A stretch of 7,344 nt of DNA from Bacteroidota bacterium (GTDB lineage: Bacteria > Bacteroidota > Bacteroidia > Bacteroidales > VadinHA17): NCBI GenBank assembly GCA_030611395.1, contig JAUWPX010000063.1, positions 1-7,344 of the forward strand, written 5' to 3'. The notes beneath the pieces are model-generated. The model saw nothing but the letters and a program-made list of their open reading frames with translations. It was not told the DNA's origin and ran no database searches. The translations under genes and the position numbers were made by a program. Shown one piece after another: positions 1 to 6,920 of the stretch. The first letter of the stretch is position 1. Every line of letters starts with the position of its first letter.

Positions 1-409
1 TATCATCATATAGATGGTAGTCCCGAAGCTTCTTCAAAAAATCAGGCTGGTCATTTTGAGAAACAGGATACATAAGCACTTTGTAAACTCCTGAAACCAA
101 ATATTCGGGATTCTTTTTACTTTTCTCATGAATTCTGTTCAGAATCTCCGAAAATCCCTTATTTGTAATAATTTCAGGAGAGACAGGTAAAACCAGGAGC
201 GGATTTTTATCTTTATCATCAAACAAAGAATAAACGGTATGCTTTTTATCGATTTTGAAGTCTTCGCAAAGTACAACATCAGACGGGTCAGCCAGCAGCC
301 GGTTCAGGAGAATTTTCAGGTACTCCGAAAACTTCCTTATCCATTGATTATTAAAGTCCTTTGAATCTTTTTCAAAAGAAGGAAAACAAATATAGATAGT
401 GTTTTTCAT
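1..409 (-). CDS. TIR-like domain protein, C-terminal part cut by window edge
   Basis: My translation from the ATG at 409 is open for 136 residues and runs off the left edge, so the 3' end is missing. The N-terminus has a hydrophobic strand (IYICFP, residues 5-10), a charged segment, then a helix with W23 and E29 (WIRKFSEYLKILLNRLL) and an acidic strand (VVLCEDFKI). A buried strand leads to a Ser-Pro motif (LLVLPVSPE, 71-79), with E88 ten residues after P78. This order matches TIR-like proteins, in which a helix after the Ser-Pro motif carries the glutamate used by NADase members; here the spacing is about one residue short. The segment YKVLMYPV (109-116) and the following Pro-Leu-Tyr pattern resemble the end of TIR-like domains in bacterial conflict and STAND proteins, from memory. 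It starts 28 bases after the phosphatase gene on the same strand, so co-transcription is likely. The only other upstream start in frame would be a TTG. Enzymatic activity is not established, and the domain architecture beyond residue 136 is unknown. Confidence 0.6.
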   Translation of the reverse strand, partial: MKNTIYICFPSFEKDSKDFNNQWIRKFSEYLKILLNRLLADPSDVVLCEDFKIDKKHTVYSLFDDKDKNPLLVLPVSPEIITNKGFSEILNRIHEKSKKNPEYLVSGVYKVLMYPVSQNDQPDFLKKLRDYHLYDD

Positions 410-437
410 GAACTGTATGTTCAAATATTAAAAAAAA

Positions 438-2435
438 TCAAATCCTGAATCCTATTACAATCACATCATCAACCTGTTCCTCATCACCTTTCCAATCATT
501 AAATTCCCGATCAAGTATTTCCATTTGTTGTGACATTGGTTTTTTATGTACCTCTGTTAAGAAATCCCTGAACCTTCTGATCATGTATTTCTTATTATCA
601 GGTCCCCCAAACTGATCGGCATATCCATCAGAGAACATATAAAAACAATCATTTTTCTTCAAGTCAATCTTATGATTTGTAAATCGTGCAGGTTCACCAT
701 AAACAACAGGTCCAATACATTTTTTATCACCTTTGATCTGGGTAAGTTCACCGTCACGAATCATTATCAGAGGATTAATTGCACCGGAGAATTGTAATTT
801 TTTACTCTCAAAATCAATAACACACAATGCCATGTCCATTCCATCCTTAATATTTGACTCCTTTTGATTCTCACGCAAAGTTTTTGCAACTCCTTCATTA
901 AGAACTTCCAGTATCTCAGAGGCTGTTCTTGACTTTTTGACATTAACAGCATAGTTTAACTGATTGAATCCCACAATAGACATAAACGCTCCCGGAACAC
1001 CATGTCCTGTACAATCAACTGCTGCCAGCATAACTAATCCATCCTTCTTATCGAGCCAGTAAAAATCGCCACTTACAATATCCTTTGGCTTATACAAAAT
1101 GAAATAATCATTCAGAAGGGTCTTCGCATAGCCTTCGGGTGGCAAAATTGCTGTTTGTATCCTTTTAGCGTAATGGATACTATCGGTGATATTGCGTTTT
1201 TGTTCTTCTAATGTATCCCTCTGAGCCTCAATTTTTTCTTTTTGCAGTATTATTTCTGCGGTTCTTTCGCGTACTTTATCTTCAAGCTCATTTGTATAGC
1301 TCTCCAGCTCTTTAATCATATAATTAAACTGCACTGAAAGTTCAGTAATCTCATTATTTCCAACCACTTCAGCTCTTTCATCCAAATGTCCGTCAGTAAT
1401 GCGTCTGACTTTTTCTACCAGCTTTATTATCGGAGCCGTTATAACTTTTGTTTTATTATAAACAAGAATCATTACTGCAAGAAGAGTGAATGCGAAGATG
1501 ATAAAAAACCGAAGTAGTTCTTTCCTGATCAAAAGCTGTTCGGCTGTCCTGTCAGAAATTATTCTTATAACAGATCCTTTATAAAGGTTTGAATTTTTCC
1601 GGTCCATATAAATATATTGATAATGGTACCATTGCTTTTCAACCCGCTCAAGAACTTCACTTGTATCCTTTTTGGCGAACCTGTCCATCATGATTGCCTC
1701 ATGACCTTCTTTAATAAATGCATTGGTATTCAAAGAAAATGGTTTGTCAGCCATAAAAAACAATTCAACATCAATGATGTTACCCTGTTTCCTGACAATA
1801 TCTGCTTTTGTTTTTTCAATAAAACTAATGATCTCGTCTGCATTCTTTGAATACGATCCCAGTTCAATTATATATTTACCATCAAGTGTCGGTTGATAAG
1901 TATATTTTTTTGGTCTTTTTGTTTGATCCTCAATAGAAAATATTTCATTAACAAATATTTTCAAGTTAAATACTTCCTCCAAATAATTTTTATGATCCTC
2001 GCCAAAACTAAAAAGATTTAATCCTTTATCCTTCTCAAAAGTTGTATTTACAATAATCCCATTCCGGTCAATTATATATATGTCTTCATGTTCAGTATCC
2101 ATATCCAATTGCCTTCTAATCATATCCAGGTCTGCAGTTTCAATGTTTTTTGTATTCCTGAAAATTTCATTAACCAGTTTTGAACTATTAGTCTCCATTT
2201 TTGCAGACATACTTACTTCTATAAGCTCAAATGCTTTATCCTGAAACTCAAGAACTTTAGTAACCCCTTCTGAAATAATCAGGTTTTGTTTTGTGTTCGA
2301 CTCATCAATAATTCTTTTTGTATTCAAATAGTTTATAACGGAAAGAGCAAACATCGACAATACCACAGGAAGTACCAGATTTAGAATAAGCTGTTTGAAA
2401 ATAGTCGTTTTATTTTTATCGGTATTCTGGGGCAT
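438..2435 (-). CDS. Membrane sensor SpoIIE/PP2C-type serine/threonine phosphatase with HAMP domain
   Basis: This 665-residue inner-membrane protein is predicted to dephosphorylate Ser/Thr on an unknown partner in response to an extracytoplasmic signal. A short cytoplasmic N-terminus is followed by a membrane helix (about 14-36), a periplasmic region (about 40-305) and a second helix (about 308-326). The periplasmic part has a Cache/PAS-like strand pattern around IYIIDRNGIIVN (119-130). A HAMP domain (about 327-380) and a coiled coil (about 375-415) lead to the SpoIIE/PP2C domain (about 420-665). Metal-site motifs look intact: DIVSGDFYW (452-460), VDCTGHGVPGAF (473-484), MFSDGYAD (600-607) and QVDDV (654-658). 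An active phosphatase is therefore expected. Known relatives act on STAS anti-anti-sigma factors in partner-switching pathways, but no STAS protein or HPK-type kinase gene is present in this window. The ATG at 2435 fits the membrane anchor and has an A-rich leader without Shine-Dalgarno. The TIR-like gene follows directly. Confidence 0.92.
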   Translation of the reverse strand: MPQNTDKNKTTIFKQLILNLVLPVVLSMFALSVINYLNTKRIIDESNTKQNLIISEGVTKVLEFQDKAFELIEVSMSAKMETNSSKLVNEIFRNTKNIETADLDMIRRQLDMDTEHEDIYIIDRNGIIVNTTFEKDKGLNLFSFGEDHKNYLEEVFNLKIFVNEIFSIEDQTKRPKKYTYQPTLDGKYIIELGSYSKNADEIISFIEKTKADIVRKQGNIIDVELFFMADKPFSLNTNAFIKEGHEAIMMDRFAKKDTSEVLERVEKQWYHYQYIYMDRKNSNLYKGSVIRIISDRTAEQLLIRKELLRFFIIFAFTLLAVMILVYNKTKVITAPIIKLVEKVRRITDGHLDERAEVVGNNEITELSVQFNYMIKELESYTNELEDKVRERTAEIILQKEKIEAQRDTLEEQKRNITDSIHYAKRIQTAILPPEGYAKTLLNDYFILYKPKDIVSGDFYWLDKKDGLVMLAAVDCTGHGVPGAFMSIVGFNQLNYAVNVKKSRTASEILEVLNEGVAKTLRENQKESNIKDGMDMALCVIDFESKKLQFSGAINPLIMIRDGELTQIKGDKKCIGPVVYGEPARFTNHKIDLKKNDCFYMFSDGYADQFGGPDNKKYMIRRFRDFLTEVHKKPMSQQMEILDREFNDWKGDEEQVDDVIVIGFRI

Positions 2436-2474
2436 TTGAAATAGTTTTATTTATTATTAAAAGTACAGCTTTTT

Positions 2475-2507
2475 ATAATATAATTAGTATTTGTCCATAA
2501 AGTCAAA
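2475..2507 (-). promoter_or_regulatory. Candidate Bacteroidota-type promoter for phosphatase gene
   Basis: On the minus strand a TTTG (complement of 2504-2507) is followed after 21 bases by TATATTAT (complement of 2475-2482). This partly matches the Bacteroidota pattern of TTTG at -33 and TAnnTTTG at -7, with six of the eight -7 positions if the two free positions are counted as matched. Transcription would begin near 2468, giving a leader of about 30 bases. The region is so AT-rich that chance matches are likely. Confidence 0.28.
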
Positions 2508-2532
2508 AAAATGAATTAAATAATCAAATTGT

Positions 2533-2713
2533 AAATAACAAATAACAAAACACAAATAAATTACAAATTACAAATTACAAATTACAAATTACAAATTACA
2601 AAAATTCAAAACAGAATTAGCCGATATATTGTCTTTACGCTTTTCTTTTTTTCTTTTTTTGAACATTGGAATTTGATATTTATTTGATATTTGGCGCTTG
2701 TCATTTGTGATTT
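2533..2713. repeat. Large imperfect inverted repeat of CAAAT-type words
   Basis: The left arm (2533-2580) and the reverse complement of the right arm (2666-2713) agree at about 34 of 48 positions in an ungapped hand alignment, with 85 bases between the arms. The left arm is built of AAATAAC and AAATTAC words, and the right arm of GATATTTATTTG and GCTTGTCATTTG words. I recall similar CAAAT-rich palindromic spacers between genes in other Bacteroidota genomes, so this is probably one copy of a dispersed intergenic repeat. It could fold into a long hairpin in the transcript of the fusion gene and reduce read-through or protect the mRNA end, but that is inference. Confidence 0.6.
2560..2601. repeat. 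Seven-base tandem repeat, six perfect copies of ATTACAA
   Basis: Six exact head-to-tail copies of ATTACAA run from 2560 to 2601, and degenerate copies such as AAATAAC extend leftward to about 2533. Read on the minus strand, the direction of the phosphatase gene, each unit is TTGTAAT, so TTTG occurs every seven bases. Perfect short tandem copies of this kind can change in number by replication slippage. The array partly overlaps the left arm of the larger inverted repeat. Confidence 0.95.
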
Positions 2714-2772
2714 TTAATATTTATATAAACTTTCGGACTTTATAGACGTACTCTAATTAATCATGGATTTAT

Positions 2773-5700
2773 TCATGAATATTTTACAAATATTTCAGCA
2801 ATCTCCGGAAAATCAAACAATGATTTATTTAATTCCTCACTGGTTATTTTGTAATAAAATGTATCTTCCATAGCTTTTATGGATAATAATTCAGTACTCT
2901 CCCCATTTATCCGGCAATTATGGAACATTCCTAAAGGAGCAAAATCTTCAACCTTTTCTTCAGGCATAGTTATACGCATTTTCCCACTTATAATCCAGTA
3001 AAACCCCTCGCTGTTTTTGATATCGTCATTTGATATAACACTGTCTTTCATAATAAAAGAGCCTTTGATTTTTCTTGCAAACCGGCAAACCTGTACTCCT
3101 TCTTTGGCAGCGAACTGTTTCGTTTTTTTCAGGAAAAGAATTTTTTTCTCCAGAAGCTGATAAATATCTTCATTATCATAATCAACAACCCTGGAAAGTT
3201 GGGTTTTATAATCTCCGGGCAATCGTACTGCATATTCACTAAACTTCCCGGGATCAATTTCTTTTACCGTAAGAACTGCTACTTCTCTTAATAAAGGATC
3301 AGGATTAAAAAGCTGGGCTACCAGATCATCCGGGATCTCCTGCATTTTGAGGAGCCTCATACTCATCAGGGCACAAGCTTTGGTCCAATTATTCAGCTTA
3401 TTATAATCCCGGTTAATAATTGACAATAGTAATTCATCCGAATCCATCTTAGCCACCGGATAAAAATCCTGTAACTGTTTAATTTTTTCCTCCCGTGAGA
3501 TATCATCCAGTAATGGGAAAAGCTTAGGTTTAAGTTCTTCAGGTATTATCATATCCAGCAGTTCCAGTGCAAAACTGACACTTTCTGAGGTTCCTAAGTC
3601 AAGATTTTCCCGGATATGATAAACTGACTGTGGTTCAAATAATAGGGAAAGCAGGTCAAACAAGAGATTGTTGTTAGCCAAAAGTTCCTCCTCAAGAGCA
3701 GCTGACAGATCGGTTCCGACAACATTCTCAACAACACTAATAATAGCTGCAATATTCCATGCAGTAACATCAATAACTTTTTCAATAACCTGTTGAAACA
3801 AGGCGATATCACTTTCGCCTGCCTGGTATCCGCATAATCTGAGTGATTTCACAGCCTCAACCATCACATAGTGGTTATGGTGAGTTAACTTTGATAAAAT
3901 GAATTTTATGGCTTCTTCATTTCCTATCAGTCCATAGATACGGATAATTCTAATCAGTGTATTGGTTTCTACTCCTGATTTATAGAAATACTGTTCTAAG
4001 GGGACCAGGCTTTTATCCCCAAATTTCACGAGAGCTTGAAATACATCACTATAGAAATCGTCCGATGGTAAAAAATCAACCAGAGTTGAAACAAGTTCCG
4101 GATCATTTAGAATTGACACCAGGTCAATAGCCTCTTTCTTTACTGCCGGGTTTAAATCACGTAAAAGAGCCAAAACCAGTACATTATCAGGTTTTTTATC
4201 GATCAGTTTTAACAATCTTATCCCGTTGATCCTTTCCCCGGGTTCATTCGACCTGATCAGGTTTTCAATTTGTTCATAGTCTTTAATCCCGGTTCTTTTC
4301 TCCAGATATTTATTAACCTCCGGCAGCTCTTTTTTAATAAAATCAGATTCTTTACTGAATATATTACCCCGAATCTTTTCCGGGAGGCCAGCTGAATCAC
4401 CTGTCAGTAATTTAACTACATATCCCCTGACAGTTAAGGAGTCATGTTTTAACCCTTTTAATATTAATGATTCATATAAACCGGGACTAAACAATCGCGC
4501 CATTTTAATAAGCAAAATTGCTTTTGAACCGGTAACTTCTTTAAATTTCATTTTTGCCAATGAATCGAGATCCATACTTTTTGCAACACTTTTATCTGAA
4601 TCCCGGAATCCGGTAAGTGCTTTCTTAAGTGAACCCCTGTAGTCTTTATATAGTATCAAAGAAATAAACACCCAGGCAACTACTATAATACCAAGAACAT
4701 ATGAAAAATGAATTAATTTGAAAAACTCAAGGCTTCCAAAAAAAGCAAGTAATAAACCTGAAGCGAGAGCAGCAACTTCATTTATTGTTCCATCAACGCT
4801 TGCCTGAACATCATGCCTGATATCTGCATTAACTGATTGATAAAGAATTTTGAATGACGGTGCTTCGATGGAATCCTTTAAGGATTTTGAGAATAATTTT
4901 GACAGCATAATAATCAGAAAAAACAGAAGAAAATTGACTGCTGTGGTTGTATATCCAAAAACTGTTCCTGCAAGAATAGCAGCCAGTGTAAAGAATCCTA
5001 TAAGAAAAGGGGATATTGCAAGACTTATTTTTAATCCGTAGGTTTTCATCAAAGGACCGTAGACAAATGTTTTTATTATTATTGTAAACACCATTAAAGT
5101 ACCCATAAAAACACCAAAAAATTGTCCTAATTCAGTTGCCACAGGGTATTGATCATTTAAAACAGTAAGGAAAGAGTAGTGAATAAAAAAAGCTGTAACC
5201 ACAGATAATCCAACAAATACAGCCATCATAGTAAGATACCTGTTTCGGAGAGCTTCTGATATTCGTTTTTTCCATGTAATAGATTTACTTTTTTCAACCT
5301 TCCCTTCCGGGAACTTAAATTGCCGGATAATAATAAACTGAAAAAGCAGGGCAAAAAGAACACCCCCCGAACTGATTAACAAAAGATTTTTTGCTTCAAA
5401 CCTGAACGACAAAAGAACAGGAACGGCATAACTGATAAGTATAATTCCGAGGATCTGACCTGTATCTACTAATCCAAACAGCCTTTTCCCCTGTCGTAAA
5501 GTAAACATCCTTCCAACTGTGCCCCAGAAACCAAGTAAGGCAAGAATATTCAGCGGACCCATCATAACAAAAATAAAGAATATCAGCCATTTTGAGTCAT
5601 ATACTTCAAACCCGAATCTCAGTAACACTGTAAAAACAGCAACAGTAACAAGATTTATCACAGAAAGTGTACTGAAAGATATCCTGCTTTGAATTTTCGA

Positions 5701-5913
5701 ATAAAGGGATGTTAAAATAATACCGGCAAGTCCTGAAATCGTAAAAGCTTTAGGTATCATTTCCTCATCAAAAGTATCAAGGAAAAGAGTATGAGCTCCA
5801 ATGTCAAAAGCACCATAAAATATACCGAGAAAAATTGATTGGGAGAGTAAAATCAGAACCAGTTTTCTCTCCTCAACTTCAATATTTAATGCTTTATAAA
5901 AACCATCTATCAT
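2773..5913 (-). CDS. ATP:ADP translocase-like/MFS membrane domain fused to HEAT-like repeats and a degenerate cNMP-binding-like domain
   Basis: This is a 1046-residue inner-membrane protein. Residues 15-422 are hydrophobic and give about 12 membrane helices. They include GKRLFGLVDTGQILG (142-156), which resembles the Npt/Tlc nucleotide-transporter (ATP:ADP antiporter) branch of the MFS. Residues about 450-930 are soluble, with repeated amphipathic helix pairs such as 560-605 (RINGIRLLKLI and AVKKEAIDLVS) and 651-693, typical of HEAT-like repeats. Residues about 940-1046 have the start of a cyclic-nucleotide-binding fold (FYWIISGKMRI, 971-981, and a late KAMEDTFYYKI strand), but the usual phosphate-binding cassette with Gly-Glu and Arg-Ala is not recognisable. 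Classical translocases are about 500 residues and lack these tails, so a regulatory or sensory role seems more likely than nucleotide import. Whether it transports anything cannot be told from sequence. The ATG at 5913 lies just before the first helix. It is the first of three leftward genes, but 337 bases separate it from the phosphatase gene. Confidence 0.85.
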   Translation of the reverse strand: MIDGFYKALNIEVEERKLVLILLSQSIFLGIFYGAFDIGAHTLFLDTFDEEMIPKAFTISGLAGIILTSLYSKIQSRISFSTLSVINLVTVAVFTVLLRFGFEVYDSKWLIFFIFVMMGPLNILALLGFWGTVGRMFTLRQGKRLFGLVDTGQILGIILISYAVPVLLSFRFEAKNLLLISSGGVLFALLFQFIIIRQFKFPEGKVEKSKSITWKKRISEALRNRYLTMMAVFVGLSVVTAFFIHYSFLTVLNDQYPVATELGQFFGVFMGTLMVFTIIIKTFVYGPLMKTYGLKISLAISPFLIGFFTLAAILAGTVFGYTTTAVNFLLFFLIIMLSKLFSKSLKDSIEAPSFKILYQSVNADIRHDVQASVDGTINEVAALASGLLLAFFGSLEFFKLIHFSYVLGIIVVAWVFISLILYKDYRGSLKKALTGFRDSDKSVAKSMDLDSLAKMKFKEVTGSKAILLIKMARLFSPGLYESLILKGLKHDSLTVRGYVVKLLTGDSAGLPEKIRGNIFSKESDFIKKELPEVNKYLEKRTGIKDYEQIENLIRSNEPGERINGIRLLKLIDKKPDNVLVLALLRDLNPAVKKEAIDLVSILNDPELVSTLVDFLPSDDFYSDVFQALVKFGDKSLVPLEQYFYKSGVETNTLIRIIRIYGLIGNEEAIKFILSKLTHHNHYVMVEAVKSLRLCGYQAGESDIALFQQVIEKVIDVTAWNIAAIISVVENVVGTDLSAALEEELLANNNLLFDLLSLLFEPQSVYHIRENLDLGTSESVSFALELLDMIIPEELKPKLFPLLDDISREEKIKQLQDFYPVAKMDSDELLLSIINRDYNKLNNWTKACALMSMRLLKMQEIPDDLVAQLFNPDPLLREVAVLTVKEIDPGKFSEYAVRLPGDYKTQLSRVVDYDNEDIYQLLEKKILFLKKTKQFAAKEGVQVCRFARKIKGSFIMKDSVISNDDIKNSEGFYWIISGKMRITMPEEKVEDFAPLGMFHNCRINGESTELLSIKAMEDTFYYKITSEELNKSLFDFPEIAEIFVKYS

Positions 5914-5957
5914 TCTTGTATTTTGAAAAAAATATTAGCCAATCAGATATAAACCAA

Positions 5958-5990
5958 TAAATATAATATATAATTTCAAACTGTTACAAA
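5958..5990 (-). promoter_or_regulatory. Candidate Bacteroidota-type promoter for the transporter-HEAT fusion gene
   Basis: On the minus strand TTTG (complement of 5987-5990) is followed after 21 bases by TATATTTA (complement of 5958-5965), which matches TAnnTTTG at all but the last base. Transcription would begin near 5951, leaving a leader of about 38 bases before the ATG at 5913. This is the best of the three promoter candidates in the window, but it is a hand match in AT-rich sequence. Confidence 0.38.
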
Positions 5991-6097
5991 ATTTTTTCTC
6001 AATTTATGCGATTGCACGAGGAATTTATCATGACATATATGAAATTCACATGATTTTATGTAATATCTATCAAGTTCTTTTTTTTTATATATCATTT

Positions 6098-6130
6098 TTT
6101 GGAAATATATTAATTATATCTATATATTTT
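6098..6130 (+). promoter_or_regulatory. Weak candidate promoter for yhhQ
   Basis: TTTG at 6098-6101 is followed after 21 bases by TATATTTT at 6123-6130, which matches TAnnTTTG except for the last base. The ATG lies only four bases after the -7 element, so this promoter would give a leaderless or nearly leaderless transcript. An earlier promoter in the spacer is equally possible. Confidence 0.2.
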
Positions 6131-6134
6131 TAAA

Positions 6135-6920
6135 ATGTTTGACTTTGGAGATAAAGTTGATAAAAAAACCAGCAAGAGACGGGAAATAGTTTTTATTATC
6201 CTCTCAGGTGTTTTTTTAGGCACACTTGCCGTATTGAATATCCTGGGAATATCCAGGCAAATTGATCTTTCATTTACATTTTTCGGCAGAAACGTTCCTT
6301 TTATTGTTTTCGTCGGAGTTTTACCCTATCCAATAACTTTCCTTTGCACCGATTTTATTAGCGAATTGTACGGTAAAAAACGTGCTACCATGATTGTATG
6401 GGTTGGATTACTTTTAAATATCTGGGTCCTGTTTATTATGTGGCTGGGGGGTGCACTGCCACCACATCCCGAATTAATAGATGGATTACCTGCATTTGAT
6501 GATCCTAACCGGACATTTTTTCAAATAAGAAAATGGACCTTTGGAGCTACAATAGCTTCAATGATCGCCTATTTAACAGCCCAGTTTGTTGATGTTCATA
6601 TTTTTCATGCAATCAGAAAATTAACAAAAGGGAAAATGCTATGGTTAAGGAATAACGGATCAACTCTTACCAGTCAGATGGTTGATTCAGTCGCTGTAAT
6701 TACTGTTACATATCTGTGGGCCAGTGATGCAATAATGATCAAAATGGGTGAAACTGTTGTACACGGGTTGATAATTCTCATCCTTTCCAACTATGTATAT
6801 AAAATGGTTTCTGCTCTGCTTGACACAATCCCATTTATTATCGGCACAAAGTGGCTGTCCAAATATTTGAAACTTGATCCCACAAAAGAATTCAAGGAAA
6901 GGGAAAAACTAACCGAGTAG
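6135..6920 (+). CDS. yhhQ: Queuosine precursor transporter, YhhQ family
   Basis: The 261-residue protein belongs to the YhhQ (DUF165/Vut_1) family of inner-membrane proteins that take up queuine or its deazapurine precursors for tRNA queuosine modification. Family features seen are PYPITFLCTDFISELYGKKRA (64-84, with the conserved D73, E77 and YGK), the Ala-Gln-Asp segment at 148-153 (TAQFVD), the RNNGSTLTSQMVDS block (172-185) and a C-terminal helix with YKMVSALLDTIPF (222-234). About six membrane helices are visible. A loop at about 106-134, rich in Pro and Asp, separates the third and fourth; together with a charged tail (about 245-261) it may account for a length somewhat above the commonest 220-235 residues. 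The ATG at 6135 is the first in the frame after the AT-rich spacer and has no Shine-Dalgarno. Its end overlaps the convergent shikimate kinase gene by 12 bases. Substrate choice among queuine, preQ0 and preQ1 is not determined. Confidence 0.9.
   Translation: MFDFGDKVDKKTSKRREIVFIILSGVFLGTLAVLNILGISRQIDLSFTFFGRNVPFIVFVGVLPYPITFLCTDFISELYGKKRATMIVWVGLLLNIWVLFIMWLGGALPPHPELIDGLPAFDDPNRTFFQIRKWTFGATIASMIAYLTAQFVDVHIFHAIRKLTKGKMLWLRNNGSTLTSQMVDSVAVITVTYLWASDAIMIKMGETVVHGLIILILSNYVYKMVSALLDTIPFIIGTKWLSKYLKLDPTKEFKEREKLTE

Larger units (their letters stand above)
2436..2772. other. Repeat-rich intergenic spacer between fusion protein and phosphatase genes
   Basis: These 337 bases separate two genes on the same strand. 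I see no credible coding sequence. They contain a candidate promoter for the phosphatase gene next to its start, a seven-base tandem array, and an imperfect inverted repeat whose loop includes a plus-strand T-rich tract (2641-2660). About 60 bases of AT-rich sequence remain between the right repeat arm and the stop codon of the fusion gene. No clean GC-rich hairpin with a T-run is present, so termination of the upstream gene here is possible only through the large AT-rich inverted repeat. Confidence 0.8.
5914..6134. other. Divergent intergenic region between fusion gene and yhhQ
   Basis: These 221 very AT-rich bases must hold the promoters of two divergent genes. I see one weak promoter candidate in each direction, a run of nine T at 6078-6086, and no Shine-Dalgarno sequence before either start. 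I looked for a preQ1 riboswitch before the queuosine-precursor transporter and did not recognise its small C-rich pseudoknot; the region has few C and G residues. Confidence 0.7.

Noticed and set aside
767..952. 61-codon open frame on the minus strand
   Set aside because: It lies wholly inside the phosphatase catalytic domain in another frame, has no family resemblance, and the host gene's conserved motifs explain the sequence.
1617..1850. 77-codon plus-strand open frame
   Set aside because: It is antisense to the periplasmic sensor part of the phosphatase gene, with no recognisable domain or start signal.
2641..2660. T-rich tract as an intrinsic terminator
   Set aside because: The T-run is on the plus strand, while both flanking genes are transcribed on the minus strand, and no GC-rich stem precedes it.
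2761..2778. Short hairpin TCATG...CATGA at the end of the fusion gene as terminator
   Set aside because: The stem has only five pairs, it overlaps the stop codon, and no T-run follows on the minus strand.
3594..3812. 72-codon minus-strand open frame inside the HEAT-like region
   Set aside because: It is a shadow of the large fusion gene in another frame, with composition typical of a frame-shifted reading.
4850..5041. 63-codon plus-strand open frame
   Set aside because: It is antisense to the membrane domain of the fusion gene and lacks any protein-like pattern.
5396..5590. 64-codon minus-strand open frame
   Set aside because: It is an alternate frame within the membrane helices of the fusion gene, with no independent support.
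6027..6054. Inverted repeat ATCATG...CATGAT in the divergent spacer, possible operator
   Set aside because: Six-base arms with a 16-base gap are expected about once by chance in a spacer of this length and composition.
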